A DNA stretch of 64,000 nt from an uncultured Flavobacteriales bacterium. Its GTDB lineage: Bacteria; Bacteroidota; Bacteroidia; Flavobacteriales_D; Sanyastnellaceae. Where the stretch lies: positions 1-64,000 of the forward strand of contig CALJKR010000033.1 in assembly GCA_937974555.1 (NCBI GenBank). The letters run 5' to 3'. The position numbers and the translations under genes are program-made. The notes beneath the pieces were generated by a model. The model was not told where the DNA came from, searched no databases, and worked only from the letters and a program-made list of their open reading frames with translations. Shown here piece after piece: positions 51,481-60,579 of this stretch. The stretch's first letter is position 1; every line of letters starts with the position of its first letter.

Positions 51481-52800
51481 ATGAAACAAATTTTTGTCCT
51501 GGCAATGGGTTTGTTGACAGCCGTCAGCTCAGCCTCTGCCCAGAATATTCGTTTTACCGAATATGACCTCAAAAATGGACTTCATGTAATTCTACATGAA
51601 GACCACAGCACCCCCATCGTGGCCGTGACCGTATTGTACCACGTGGGATCCAAAAACGAACAAGTAGGACGTACGGGCATGGCCCACTTCTTTGAGCATT
51701 TGTTGTTTGAGGGAACTGAAAACATCGGTCGTGGTGAATATTCCAAATATGTAGAAAATGCCGGTGGTGGTTTAAATGCCAATACCTCTCAAGACCGAAC
51801 TTTCTATTATGACCTTTTGCCCAGCAATCAATTGGAGTTGGGACTATGGTTGGAGAGCGAGCGCATGATGCACGCCAAAGTGGAAAAAGAGGGAATTGAG
51901 ACGCAACGTGAAGTAGTAAAAGAAGAGAAGCGTCAGCGTTATGACAACCAACCTTACGGGAATTTGTTTCCTGAAACGTTGAAACGCGCCTACAAGAATA
52001 ACTCTTATGCTTGGGCGCCCATCGGATCATTGGATGATTTAAACGCGGCCAAAGACCAAGATTTTGTAGATTTCTACCACATGTATTATGTTCCCAATAA
52101 TGCAACGTTGAGCATCGCCGGAGACTTTACACCGGAGCAAGCCAAACGTTGGATTGAAGCTTATTTTGGTCCCATCGCCAGAGGAAAAGACATACAACGT
52201 CCTGTTTTCAAACCTGAACCCAAAGGCGAAGTACGCGATGTAATCAAAGTAAAAGATCAATTGCCTTTGATGGTACAAGCTTACCGCATTCCTGCGCAAG
52301 GCACACCAGAATTCTATGCCGTTGACATGTTGAATACACTACTTTCCAATGGTACGAGTTCTCGCTTGAACAAAAGCGTCGTTGAAGAAAAAGAATTGGC
52401 CATCTTCAGTGGTGCCTTTACTTTTAATCTTGAGGATCCAGGATTGACCTTGTCATACACAGTAGCCAACATGGGCGTCGACGTTCAAGAGTTGGAAAAA
52501 GCGGTGAATGACGAATTTGTTCGTCTTCAGAACGAACCCATCACCGACGCAGAATTTCAAAAGTTGAGAAATCAGATTGAAAGCAATTTCATCTCTGGAA
52601 ACTCAAGCATGGCGGGTATTGCTGAAAGCTTGGCCAACTACCATACTTACTATGGGGATACCAACTTGATCAATACCGAAATTGAACGCTACATGAAAGT
52701 CACCAAAGAAGACTTGATGGCAGCAGCAAAAAAATACTACACCCCAGACAACAGAGTGACTTTGTTCTTTGAACACGATCCTTCATTGTTGGAAAAATAA
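51481..52800 (+). CDS. M16-family zinc peptidase, active subunit
   Basis: The 439-residue protein has a signal peptide (about 1-21, ending ASAQ) and a complete M16B domain pair. The inverted zinc motif is intact in GMAHFFEHLLFEGTEN (HxxEH) with the distal Glu in ETQREVVKEEKRQR about 75 residues on. The C-terminal half is the usual inactive, substrate-holding domain. It starts at ATG 51481 (a TTG precedes it) and lies 12 bases before a second, inactive M16 gene; the two probably form a heterodimer in the periplasm that degrades short peptides. Confidence 0.93.
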   Translation: MKQIFVLAMGLLTAVSSASAQNIRFTEYDLKNGLHVILHEDHSTPIVAVTVLYHVGSKNEQVGRTGMAHFFEHLLFEGTENIGRGEYSKYVENAGGGLNANTSQDRTFYYDLLPSNQLELGLWLESERMMHAKVEKEGIETQREVVKEEKRQRYDNQPYGNLFPETLKRAYKNNSYAWAPIGSLDDLNAAKDQDFVDFYHMYYVPNNATLSIAGDFTPEQAKRWIEAYFGPIARGKDIQRPVFKPEPKGEVRDVIKVKDQLPLMVQAYRIPAQGTPEFYAVDMLNTLLSNGTSSRLNKSVVEEKELAIFSGAFTFNLEDPGLTLSYTVANMGVDVQELEKAVNDEFVRLQNEPITDAEFQKLRNQIESNFISGNSSMAGIAESLANYHTYYGDTNLINTEIERYMKVTKEDLMAAAKKYYTPDNRVTLFFEHDPSLLEK

Positions 52801-52812
52801 TCTTGAATTTCC

Positions 52813-54885
52813 ATGAAAAAATATATTGTATCCCTAATCTGCTTCTCTCTGGTATTGGGAGCTGCAGCTCAAAAAATTGATCGAAGCAAGGCACCTGCCG
52901 CTGGTCCTGCTCCAAAAATTCAAATTGGTGCTTACCAACTTTTCACTTTGGACAATGGTCTTAAGGTGATTGTTGTAGAAAACCACAAACTTCCAACGGT
53001 TTCTTACTCTCTTCAATTGGATTTGGATCCCATCAAAGAAGGTGATAAAGCAGGCTATACCTCACTTGCGGGAAGCTTAATGAGCGCGGGTACTGAAAGT
53101 AAAACCAAAGACCAAATCAGCTCTGCCGTTGATTTCATTGGCGCCAATTTCTCTACTTCGGCTGATGGTATTTACGCTGATTGCTTGACCAAGCATAGCG
53201 AAACACTTTTGAATATTTTCAATGATGTTTTGCTTCATCCATCTTTTCCAGAGAGCGAATTGGAAAAAGAAAGAAAGAAATCTTTGAGCGGATTGGCCTC
53301 TGAACAAACCGACCCCAACTCCATTTCTTCACGTATTGGAAACATGGTGAAATACGGTAAAAATCATCCCTATGGTGAGCAAATGACCGAAGCAACCTTG
53401 AAGAATATCACTCGTGAAGATTTGGTCAATTATTACAACACTTATTTCCGTCCCAATGTTGCGTATTTGGTTATCGTTGGAGATATCACCTTGGAAACAG
53501 CCAAGACGCAAGCCAACAAATACTTTGGTACTTGGAGTAAAGGAGATGTTCCCAAATTGAAAGTCAGGGCTCCTAAAGTTCCTGCTGGAAATGAAGTGGT
53601 GTTTGTTCCTGTTCCTGGAGCTGTTCAATCGGTTATTGATATCACTTACCCCATCGATTTATTGCCTGCTACTTCTGACGCTTTGGTGGCCAGTGTATTG
53701 AACAACATCCTTGGCGGTAGCGGTTTCCAAACCCGATTGATGCAAAATTTACGTGAAGACAAAGCCTACACATATGGCGCCTATTCAGAAATTGTTGCTG
53801 ATGATTTTGTCGGTTACTTCAGTGCTGGTGCAAGCGTAAGAAATGAGGTTTCTGATAGCTCTGTTACTCAATTCATGTATGAAATCTCAAGATTAACCAC
53901 AGAATTGGTAGATGACAAAACTTTACAAACCATCAAAAACATCATGATGGGTCAGTTTGCTCGTTCTCTGGAGCGTCCACAAACTGTCGCTCGATTTGCG
54001 AAGAATATCGAACGCTATCACCTACCCAAAGACTTTTATGAAACCTATTTGGAGAGATTAAATGCGGTTACTGCCCAAGACGTAATGGCCTTGGCCGCTC
54101 GCGTTCTTCTACCCAACAATGCCTATATCACGGTTGTAGGTAATAAGGACATTGAGAAAACTTTGTTGCCTTTTGACAAAGATGGGAAAATCTTGAAGTT
54201 CAATCCCGACGGTTCAGTTTATGTGGAGATGAAGCCAATACCTGCTGGCGTCACCGTAGAATCCGTGATGAACAATTACATCAATGCAACCGGTGGGACA
54301 GAAAAACTAAGCAAAGTAAAATCTGTGGTTCAAAAGGGGACATTGGACTTGGGTATGGCCAAATTGGACATGACTACACAAATCATCCCCAATGAGGCAT
54401 TGAAGGTAACTATGTCCATGAACAACAATCCCATGATGATTCAGACTTGGGATGGTACCGAATTGAAAATGTCACAGATGGGACAAAACATCGAAGCGGA
54501 TGCAGCGGCTATTCAACAAGCCAAAATCCAATGTGATTTGATGGCCGAGACCCACTTGTCTCAATATGGCATAACATCCACATTGAAAGGAATTGAAGTG
54601 ATGAACGGAAAAGATGTCTATGTGGTAGAGAACGTAGATTCTTTTGGTACTTCATCCACTGATTACTACGACGTAGCCAATGGATTGAAAGTAAAAACAG
54701 TCACGGTTCAAAAGCAAGGTGAAAAATCAGAAACCTCTGAAACCACCATTCTGGAGTACAAAGAGGTGGATGGTTTGAAATTTCCTTCACGCATCAAAAC
54801 CGCTGCCGGTGGTCAAAACATGGAAGTAATCGTAAGTGAGGTTATTCTGAACAGCAAATTGAAGAAAAAAGATCTCATCAAGTAA
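52813..54885 (+). CDS. M16-family peptidase homologue, inactive subunit with C-terminal extension
   Basis: The 690-residue protein has a signal peptide (1-20, ending AAAQ) and two M16 halves (about 35-460). The zinc site is lost: where HxxEH is expected it reads AGYTSLAGSLMSAGTESK. The Arg/Tyr pair used to hold substrate in the partner is kept (LREDKAYTYGAYSE). Residues 485-690 are an added beta-rich domain (VMNNYINATGGTEKLSKVKS, YYDVANGLKVKTV, EVDGLKFPSRI) resembling LolA-like lipoprotein-sorting domains. It is the natural partner of the active subunit directly upstream. A terminator follows. Confidence 0.92.
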   Translation: MKKYIVSLICFSLVLGAAAQKIDRSKAPAAGPAPKIQIGAYQLFTLDNGLKVIVVENHKLPTVSYSLQLDLDPIKEGDKAGYTSLAGSLMSAGTESKTKDQISSAVDFIGANFSTSADGIYADCLTKHSETLLNIFNDVLLHPSFPESELEKERKKSLSGLASEQTDPNSISSRIGNMVKYGKNHPYGEQMTEATLKNITREDLVNYYNTYFRPNVAYLVIVGDITLETAKTQANKYFGTWSKGDVPKLKVRAPKVPAGNEVVFVPVPGAVQSVIDITYPIDLLPATSDALVASVLNNILGGSGFQTRLMQNLREDKAYTYGAYSEIVADDFVGYFSAGASVRNEVSDSSVTQFMYEISRLTTELVDDKTLQTIKNIMMGQFARSLERPQTVARFAKNIERYHLPKDFYETYLERLNAVTAQDVMALAARVLLPNNAYITVVGNKDIEKTLLPFDKDGKILKFNPDGSVYVEMKPIPAGVTVESVMNNYINATGGTEKLSKVKSVVQKGTLDLGMAKLDMTTQIIPNEALKVTMSMNNNPMMIQTWDGTELKMSQMGQNIEADAAAIQQAKIQCDLMAETHLSQYGITSTLKGIEVMNGKDVYVVENVDSFGTSSTDYYDVANGLKVKTVTVQKQGEKSETSETTILEYKEVDGLKFPSRIKTAAGGQNMEVIVSEVILNSKLKKKDLIK

Positions 54886-54904
54886 TAGAAAATACATTGT
54901 CAAT

Positions 54905-54939
54905 AAAAAGGGCTGCATCATGGGATGCGGCCCTTTTTT
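54905..54939 (+). terminator. Terminator of the M16 operon
   Basis: A 15-bp stem (54905-54919 with 54924-54938, one G-T pair, four-base loop) that begins AAAAAGGGC and ends GCCC plus a six-base T run lies 20 bases after the stop codon at 54885. Confidence 0.92.
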
Positions 54940-54956
54940 ATTTCTAATTTCACCTC

Positions 54957-55634
54957 ATGAGTCAAGCCATTGTCCAAATCGTAAATGGAAGTATTTTCCA
55001 ATCCAAAATTCCCATTCTTGAGAATGTCAACTTTGATATTCAACCCGGTGAATTTGTATTCTTGATTGGTAAAAGTGGTAGCGGTAAAAGTAGTTTCTTA
55101 AAAACTTTGTATGCTGATCACGACATACAAGCCCAGGAGGCCCATTGTTGTGGATTTGATTTGAAAACCATCAAGCGCAAGGACATTCCTTTTTTGAGAA
55201 GAAAAATAGGAATCGTCTTTCAAGAGTTTGAACTATTGAGTGATCGCACCGTTTATGAGAACCTGGCTTTTGTGTTGGAAGCCACCGGTTGGAAGGCTGA
55301 GGCTGCAATGAAAAGCAGAATTGAAAGTTCTTTGGAAAGTGTTGGTCTACATGATAAAAGCGAAAAGAAACCCCATCAGCTCAGTGGTGGTGAAAGACAA
55401 CGCGTGGCCATTGCTCGTGCCCTTCTCAATACCCCTTCATTGATCATCGCTGACGAACCCACCGGGAATTTAGATCCCCAAATGAGTTTGGAGATTACAG
55501 AACTTTTGTATCAAATCTCCCAAGCAGGGACAGCGGTACTCATGGCCTCCCATGATTACATCGCGATGCAAAAATTCAATGGTGATGTATGGGTGTGTCA
55601 AGGCAATACACTAACCCGTGCAGAAAACCGATGA
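54957..55634 (+). CDS. ftsE: FtsE-like ABC transporter ATP-binding protein
   Basis: The 225-residue ATPase has Walker A (LIGKSGSGKSSFLKTLYA), Q-loop (IGIVFQEFELLSDRTVYENL), signature LSGGERQRVAIARALL, Walker B (LIIADEPTGNLDP) and the H-loop (LMASHDYIAM). Size and sequence fit FtsE, which with membrane partner FtsX activates peptidoglycan hydrolases at division. No ftsX lies beside it in this window, so it is an orphan copy or the operon is split. Its stop overlaps the next glycosyltransferase gene (ATGA). Assignment to FtsE rather than a LolD-like ATPase is likely but not certain. Confidence 0.85.
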   Translation: MSQAIVQIVNGSIFQSKIPILENVNFDIQPGEFVFLIGKSGSGKSSFLKTLYADHDIQAQEAHCCGFDLKTIKRKDIPFLRRKIGIVFQEFELLSDRTVYENLAFVLEATGWKAEAAMKSRIESSLESVGLHDKSEKKPHQLSGGERQRVAIARALLNTPSLIIADEPTGNLDPQMSLEITELLYQISQAGTAVLMASHDYIAMQKFNGDVWVCQGNTLTRAENR

Positions 55635-56359
55635 CCTTGATCAGTGTCATAATCCCTTGTTTTAATGCCGGTTCCCTTTTAGAACGGGCCCTTGCTTCGG
55701 TCTTGTCTCAATCCCACCAAAACGTTGAAATTATTGTACAAGACAATCTTTCTACCGACTCAGCCACTTGCGAGATTCTTCAAAAATTTAAAAATCAAAT
55801 TCGCTGGATCCAAGAAAAAGATCTCGGTATATATGATGCTTTTAACCGCGGTATCCAGAAAGCCCATGGCGATTGGATTTACCTGATGGGCGCTGATGAC
55901 TACTTGGCAGAAACACAGGTATTCGAAAAATTAATATCCTATGCTTTTGACCCCAAATACAAGGTAATTACGGGGGATATTGTCAATGAAAATATCCAAA
56001 ACAAATGGGTACCTCTGCGATTCCATTCGAAGTTTAGTTGGAGAATTTATTGGAAGAATTCAGTACACCAGCAAGGGGCATTGTATCACAAAGATTGCTT
56101 TTCCTTGGATTGCTTTAATCCCCATTATCGGGTATTAAGCGATTACCAATTTCACATTAAACTGCACCGTTCTACTTTAAAAAAGTTGGAATCTTCCCTG
56201 ATCATCGCCCATTGTGAGGCCACGGGAATCTCTAAAAATTTCAATGATTCTCTGTATGCGGAAGAGATAAAAATGAAAAAGGAAACCTTACCTGTTTGGC
56301 TCTATGCCTTAAATCTACCTTGGATTGGACTAAAGCGGTTTTTAAAATCCAACGGCTAA
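55631..56359 (+). CDS. Glycosyltransferase family 2
   Basis: The 242-residue GT-A enzyme begins MTLISVIIPCFNAGSLLERA, has the nucleotide-binding DNLSTDSATCEIL and a metal-binding segment in HGDWIYLMGADDYLAETQVF (DD at about 90-91). The middle LSDYQFHIKLH follows the usual acceptor region. It adds a sugar to a glycan or lipid acceptor; relatives with this YDAFNRGIQKAHGDW pattern are found in capsule/LPS clusters. I start it at 55631, where ATG overlaps the ftsE stop by 4 bases. Its end overlaps the convergent GT4 gene by 4 bases. Confidence 0.9.
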   Translation: MTLISVIIPCFNAGSLLERALASVLSQSHQNVEIIVQDNLSTDSATCEILQKFKNQIRWIQEKDLGIYDAFNRGIQKAHGDWIYLMGADDYLAETQVFEKLISYAFDPKYKVITGDIVNENIQNKWVPLRFHSKFSWRIYWKNSVHQQGALYHKDCFSLDCFNPHYRVLSDYQFHIKLHRSTLKKLESSLIIAHCEATGISKNFNDSLYAEEIKMKKETLPVWLYALNLPWIGLKRFLKSNG

Positions 56360-57444
56360 GAAAGCTCAACAATCCACTGCTCAATGACCCTTACCTCTCT
56401 TTCCCAAGTATTTTCTTGGGCTGCCTGTACGGCATTCTTTTTCCAAGTGGCGTAATCGTCACTGTGCAGCATTTCCAATATTTGATTGGCCATTTCTTTG
56501 GGTGACCAACTCCGCAATATTTGACCCGCGTTGTATTTCAAAACCAATTTTTCAACCTCAACCATGGGACTTGCCAATACAGGAATTCCAGATTGCCAGT
56601 AGTCAAACAACTTATTGGGCAATGAAAATTTATAATTGTCGTGCGTCGGTTTGTCCAAGCTCAATCCCAAAAGGCATTTGCGGGTAATGGCTTTGAGTTG
56701 TTCATGCGGCACGCGATCCAGAAAAGTGACATTTGCCCCAGCCGACGCCTTCATGTCAGCGATGGCTCTTCCACTACCTACAACCAACAGGTGCACTTGC
56801 GGAATATAGGCCATGGCTTCAACCAATTCTTCACCCCCACGGTCGGGGTCGATATAGGCACCCTGCAAAATTATTTTATCTCCATCGGGCAAATCCACGG
56901 CAACACCATCAATCGAGGCTTTACTCTCAGTAGGGACATTTCTCACCACCTGCACTTGGTTTCCATATCGCGCTTTAAAAATCGCTGCGATGGAATCATT
57001 CACCGTCATAACACGTTGCAATCCTGGAAAGCACTGGGACTCAATCCAACGCCAAATGGACTTCACCACCGGCCTACCCGTTAATCCCTCTGCCTCAGTA
57101 AATAACTCATGGCTGTCGTAAATTACAGGAGTTCGTTTCATCCAACCCACCAATCGCGCAGGCAACAAGGTATCCAAGTCATTGGACCATATCACATCGA
57201 AACGGCGGAAGAATAGAAAAAAGAAGAGCCTACATTGCAAGACCGCATAGAACAAGGGACCCTTGGAAAAAAAAGTGGACAATCGTAGGGTATTGTAGTT
57301 TCGATTTAGAGGCTGACTATCGGACTTTCGCACCCCAATCAGGGTTAATGACCAACCCGACTTCACCCACACATCGCAGGTCTTCTCTACCCTGCGGTCA
57401 TAGGTTAAATCATTGGATACCAAAACTACAATTCGTTTGCTCAC
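56356..57444 (-). CDS. Glycosyltransferase family 4
   Basis: The 362-residue GT-B enzyme starts KRIVVLVSNDLTYDRRVEKT, a pattern common in Bacteroidota GT4 enzymes, followed by DVIWSNDLDTLLPARLVGWM, then VIYDSHELFTEAEGLTGRPV. The donor half includes IILQGAYIDPDRGGEELVEA, VGSGRAIADMK and LSLDKPTHDNYKFSLPNKLF. It acts in surface-glycan synthesis. It overlaps the exonuclease gene upstream by 4 bases and the convergent GT2 gene by 4 bases. Confidence 0.9.
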   Translation of the reverse strand: MSKRIVVLVSNDLTYDRRVEKTCDVWVKSGWSLTLIGVRKSDSQPLNRNYNTLRLSTFFSKGPLFYAVLQCRLFFFLFFRRFDVIWSNDLDTLLPARLVGWMKRTPVIYDSHELFTEAEGLTGRPVVKSIWRWIESQCFPGLQRVMTVNDSIAAIFKARYGNQVQVVRNVPTESKASIDGVAVDLPDGDKIILQGAYIDPDRGGEELVEAMAYIPQVHLLVVGSGRAIADMKASAGANVTFLDRVPHEQLKAITRKCLLGLSLDKPTHDNYKFSLPNKLFDYWQSGIPVLASPMVEVEKLVLKYNAGQILRSWSPKEMANQILEMLHSDDYATWKKNAVQAAQENTWEREVRVIEQWIVELS

Positions 57445-58262
57445 GAATATTGCTCTTTCAATTGTTTCAGGACTTTCTTGGTGTACAATGGAAAATCAGC
57501 TTGCATCATCCAACCGTAGTAACCAGGTTCCATTTGAAAGACTTGCTCTACAGTCTTTCCTTTGTGCTTACCGAAATTAAAAATGGGTTCATTCTGATCA
57601 TTGAGCACGATATGCCCAACCAAATCCATTTTCTTCTTTCGCTCACTGGTTTGATGCAACACTTCCATATCATTTTCAACGGGCTTCCATTCCCCGGAAG
57701 CTGTCTCAATAGTAGCGTCCTTATAACGTTCGATCATCGCATTTAAGACGTCTGCTGTCGCCACGACATCGGGCATGGCCTCATGCGCATCTTCCAACGT
57801 TTTACCGGTGTAAAATTTCAAGGCTGCAGATAAGTTACGGGGCTCCATCAGATGAAACAATACCTGAACATCAATCAAATTCCTTCCATCCACATCAAAA
57901 TCAATTCCCGCTCTCAAAAATTCCTCAGCCAAAAGAGGCAAATCAAACTTATTGGAATTAAATCCTGCCAGATCACAATCAAATAAAAACTGATACAGTT
58001 TGGGTGCAAACTCGCGAAAAGTTGGTGCGTTGCGAACATCTTCCTGATAAATCCCATGAATCAAGGATGACTCGATAGGAATAGGTATTTCAGGATTAAA
58101 AACCAATCGGTCTTGACCCTCAGCGGGCATCTTATGAACCTGTCCATTGGGCATCACTTTGACAATGGCCAATTCCACAATTCGGTCTCTTCCCACATCC
58201 ACTCCCGTTGTTTCCAAATCGAAAAATGCCAACGGCTTCTTTAAATTAAAATTGTACTTCAT
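57441..58262 (-). CDS. DEDDh 3'-5' exonuclease (DnaQ-like) with a C-terminal extension
   Basis: The 273-residue protein has an N-terminal DnaQ-type exonuclease domain (1-180) with all three motifs: AFFDLETTGVDVGRDRIVEL (ExoI), LAGFNSNKFDLPLLAEEFLR (ExoII) and AHEAMPDVVATADVLN (ExoIII with His and Asp). The C-terminal 60 residues (about 210-273, FNFGKHKGKTVEQVFQMEPG, YYGWMMQADFP) match the exodeoxyribonuclease X-like/DUF3820 tail. It trims single-stranded DNA or RNA ends; it is not the polymerase III epsilon subunit by length. Confidence 0.9.
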   Translation of the reverse strand: MKYNFNLKKPLAFFDLETTGVDVGRDRIVELAIVKVMPNGQVHKMPAEGQDRLVFNPEIPIPIESSLIHGIYQEDVRNAPTFREFAPKLYQFLFDCDLAGFNSNKFDLPLLAEEFLRAGIDFDVDGRNLIDVQVLFHLMEPRNLSAALKFYTGKTLEDAHEAMPDVVATADVLNAMIERYKDATIETASGEWKPVENDMEVLHQTSERKKKMDLVGHIVLNDQNEPIFNFGKHKGKTVEQVFQMEPGYYGWMMQADFPLYTKKVLKQLKEQYS

Positions 58263-58265
58263 ATC

Positions 58266-58293
58266 AAAAATAAACCCCCATCTCTGGGGGTTT
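58266..58293 (-). terminator. Terminator after the PorE-like gene
   Basis: On the minus strand AAACCCCC pairs with GGGGGTTT (58293-58286 with 58279-58272, six-base loop), followed by TATTTTT. It lies between the stop of the OmpA-family gene (58314) and the exonuclease start (58262). Confidence 0.85.
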
Positions 58294-58313
58294 TTATATT
58301 ACAAATTTGTTAC

Positions 58314-60554
58314 TTACCCTTCTGCTGAAAGCTCAACGTATTGAGACTTTTCATAAATCTTCATATTCTCTTTGGCATCATTGGCAAATTCTTTACCATT
58401 CACGCCCCAAGAGATTTTTCTGAAATTGAAATGGATTCCTTCAACATAACCCATGCGCTCCAATTCTTTTCTTATGGTCGCCTTCGCATCTGATGCGCGT
58501 TGTTCCGCAAGCTCTTCATTGCTCTTCTTATTGGAACGTGGCACTTTGGATGAGGAAGCGTACACATCAATTTCTACCAATCCCCTTTTCTCGATAAGCA
58601 ATGCCACTTCCTCAACAAACAATCCCATGTCTTCTAAATTCACTTTGAACATGCCATAAGTGAAGAAATATTGGGTTGGGGCCAACTTCTCTTTTACACC
58701 AGCAGGTTTTGGGCGTGCAGCCAATCCTTGCTTCTCTGCTTTCTCTATTTTCTTCGCCATTTGTTCAGCCTCCTTGGCTGCTTCTTTGGCTTTCTTCTCA
58801 GCCTTTTTCTCGGCCTCCTTCAATCGTTTCTCTTCATCCTCCTTGGCTTTTTTGGCCTCCTTTTCAGCCTTCTTTGCAGCTTTCTCTGGATCTTCGTCAA
58901 CTTTCTTGGCCGTTGTCTTTGCCGCCAAATCTGCTTTCACCGGTTGCTTCTTGGTTACCGGGAAAATGTAGAACTCATGCTCTACGGACATCATGCTTTC
59001 GTCACAACAAGCATCCACAGTAAATTCATGCAACACACTTTTTGCTTGCATCACTTGTACATTGTAATTGGCGCATGGTGGAAGTTTAAGTTCAAAGGTG
59101 CTCGACTCCAAATTGGCCTCTACTTTCAAATCTTCATCCTTGGCCTTGGCCAATATTTTTAGACCTGCTGGCATGGTCTTTCCTGCCATCAATTGCACAA
59201 ATCCTTTGAGGATAACCGGCGTTTCATTTGGATCTCTGGCCAAGGTTACTTCGTAGATGTCTTGCAAGCCACTTCCGCCAATTTTAGAAGAAGTAATGAA
59301 ACCTTTTCTGGACACGGGAATCGCCTGGAAATAATAATCATCATCCGTTGTAGACAATGGATATCCCACGTTTACTGCATTGCCCAGTACTCCTTTCTTC
59401 TCAATACGTGAGGAAAACAAGTCATATCCTCCCATGGTGTTGTGACCTTCAGAAGAAAAATACAAGATCTTTCCATTTCCACCAATAGAGGGAGAAAGCT
59501 CATTGTACTTGGTGTTGATCAACTCACCCAAATTCTCAGGTTCCGACCACTCCCCATTTTTCTGCAAGTTGGAACGATACAAATCAAATCCTCCCAAACC
59601 ATTGGGTCTGTTACTCGAAAAATAAATGGTCTTTCCATCAGGTGTTACGGTCATGTCCATCTCTTGAAAAGAGGAATTGATCGTAGAGCTCAATGGAATG
59701 GGATCAATCCACGTTTCACCCACCAACATGGACATTAAAAATTCAGAGTCGTCCCTGGGGCCTCTGGCGATGAACAAAGAATGTCCATCTGCAGAAACTG
59801 CACATATGCGATCTGAAACATTGGCGTTGACATTAATCAACTCCGCCGGTCCCCATTTGTTGGAGGCGCCGCGGAAACTCATGTACATATCATCCAGGTA
59901 GGCCATGGTCTCAGGATCCACCAATCTTGCATTGCTCGAATCCGACCTTTCTCTATTGGAACTAAAATACAAAATACTCAAATCCTTGGGGGCAACGGCA
60001 TTGAAATCTTTAAATTCTGTGTTGATGCCTTTGCCTAGGCTTACGATTTTGTGATTTTTGGGAGACTTCAACTGAAGCTTGGCCTCTTCACACATTTCTT
60101 GTTGACGAGGCAAATCAGCCATTAGGATATGTTTTGCTGAGATTTTTGTTTTCAGCAATTCATACGAGTCCAAGGCATCCTCAGGCTTGTTGTTTAAATG
60201 CTGGGCTTTGGCCAAATAAGCCAAGGCTTCAAAAGGTGGCAATTCTTCAGACTCGTCATATGGATCATAGTTCTTAGAGAACTTACCACTTCCGCATGCC
60301 GTTTCAAGATGTTCCAAAGCATCTTTCTTGTCTTTGGTTTCCATTAGACATCGACCCAGCTTGTAATGATAATTGGCATTCAATGGCTTTTTCACCAAAA
60401 GCTTGCGCCACTCAATTACCGCCTGGTCCCACAACTTTTCTTCAATCAAAGTGTTGGCCTCTTCGAAGCTAGCGGGCGTTTCTTTTTGAGCCATCATCGC
60501 GGGAGCGAATGAAACCAAAAGAAAAATGAAAACTATTTTTTTCAACGTATCCAT
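58314..60554 (-). CDS. TPR-propeller-OmpA-type envelope protein (PorE-like)
   Basis: The 746-residue protein has a signal peptide (about 1-22, ending AMMAQ), TPR-like helices (30-150; YHYKLGRCLMETKDKKDALE), a PD40-type beta-propeller (about 195-430; DGKTIYFSSNRPNGLGGFDL, NGKILYFSSEGHNTMGGYDL), a CarboxypepD-like domain (450-535), a highly charged Lys/Ala/Glu segment (about 555-625) and a C-terminal OmpA-like domain with a shortened core (about 640-746). This order matches PorE of the T9SS, which anchors to peptidoglycan. Similar paralogues exist in most Bacteroidota, so PorE identity is a suggestion. Confidence 0.83.
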   Translation of the reverse strand: MDTLKKIVFIFLLVSFAPAMMAQKETPASFEEANTLIEEKLWDQAVIEWRKLLVKKPLNANYHYKLGRCLMETKDKKDALEHLETACGSGKFSKNYDPYDESEELPPFEALAYLAKAQHLNNKPEDALDSYELLKTKISAKHILMADLPRQQEMCEEAKLQLKSPKNHKIVSLGKGINTEFKDFNAVAPKDLSILYFSSNRERSDSSNARLVDPETMAYLDDMYMSFRGASNKWGPAELINVNANVSDRICAVSADGHSLFIARGPRDDSEFLMSMLVGETWIDPIPLSSTINSSFQEMDMTVTPDGKTIYFSSNRPNGLGGFDLYRSNLQKNGEWSEPENLGELINTKYNELSPSIGGNGKILYFSSEGHNTMGGYDLFSSRIEKKGVLGNAVNVGYPLSTTDDDYYFQAIPVSRKGFITSSKIGGSGLQDIYEVTLARDPNETPVILKGFVQLMAGKTMPAGLKILAKAKDEDLKVEANLESSTFELKLPPCANYNVQVMQAKSVLHEFTVDACCDESMMSVEHEFYIFPVTKKQPVKADLAAKTTAKKVDEDPEKAAKKAEKEAKKAKEDEEKRLKEAEKKAEKKAKEAAKEAEQMAKKIEKAEKQGLAARPKPAGVKEKLAPTQYFFTYGMFKVNLEDMGLFVEEVALLIEKRGLVEIDVYASSSKVPRSNKKSNEELAEQRASDAKATIRKELERMGYVEGIHFNFRKISWGVNGKEFANDAKENMKIYEKSQYVELSAEG

Positions 60555-60579
60555 ACGGATGATTTTGTTGTTAAGGTAC

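Noticed and set aside
52813..54885. Possible frameshift or damage in the second M16 gene because HxxEH is missing.
   Set aside because: The frame is intact over 690 residues and loss of the motif in one of two adjacent M16 genes is a known normal state of heterodimers.
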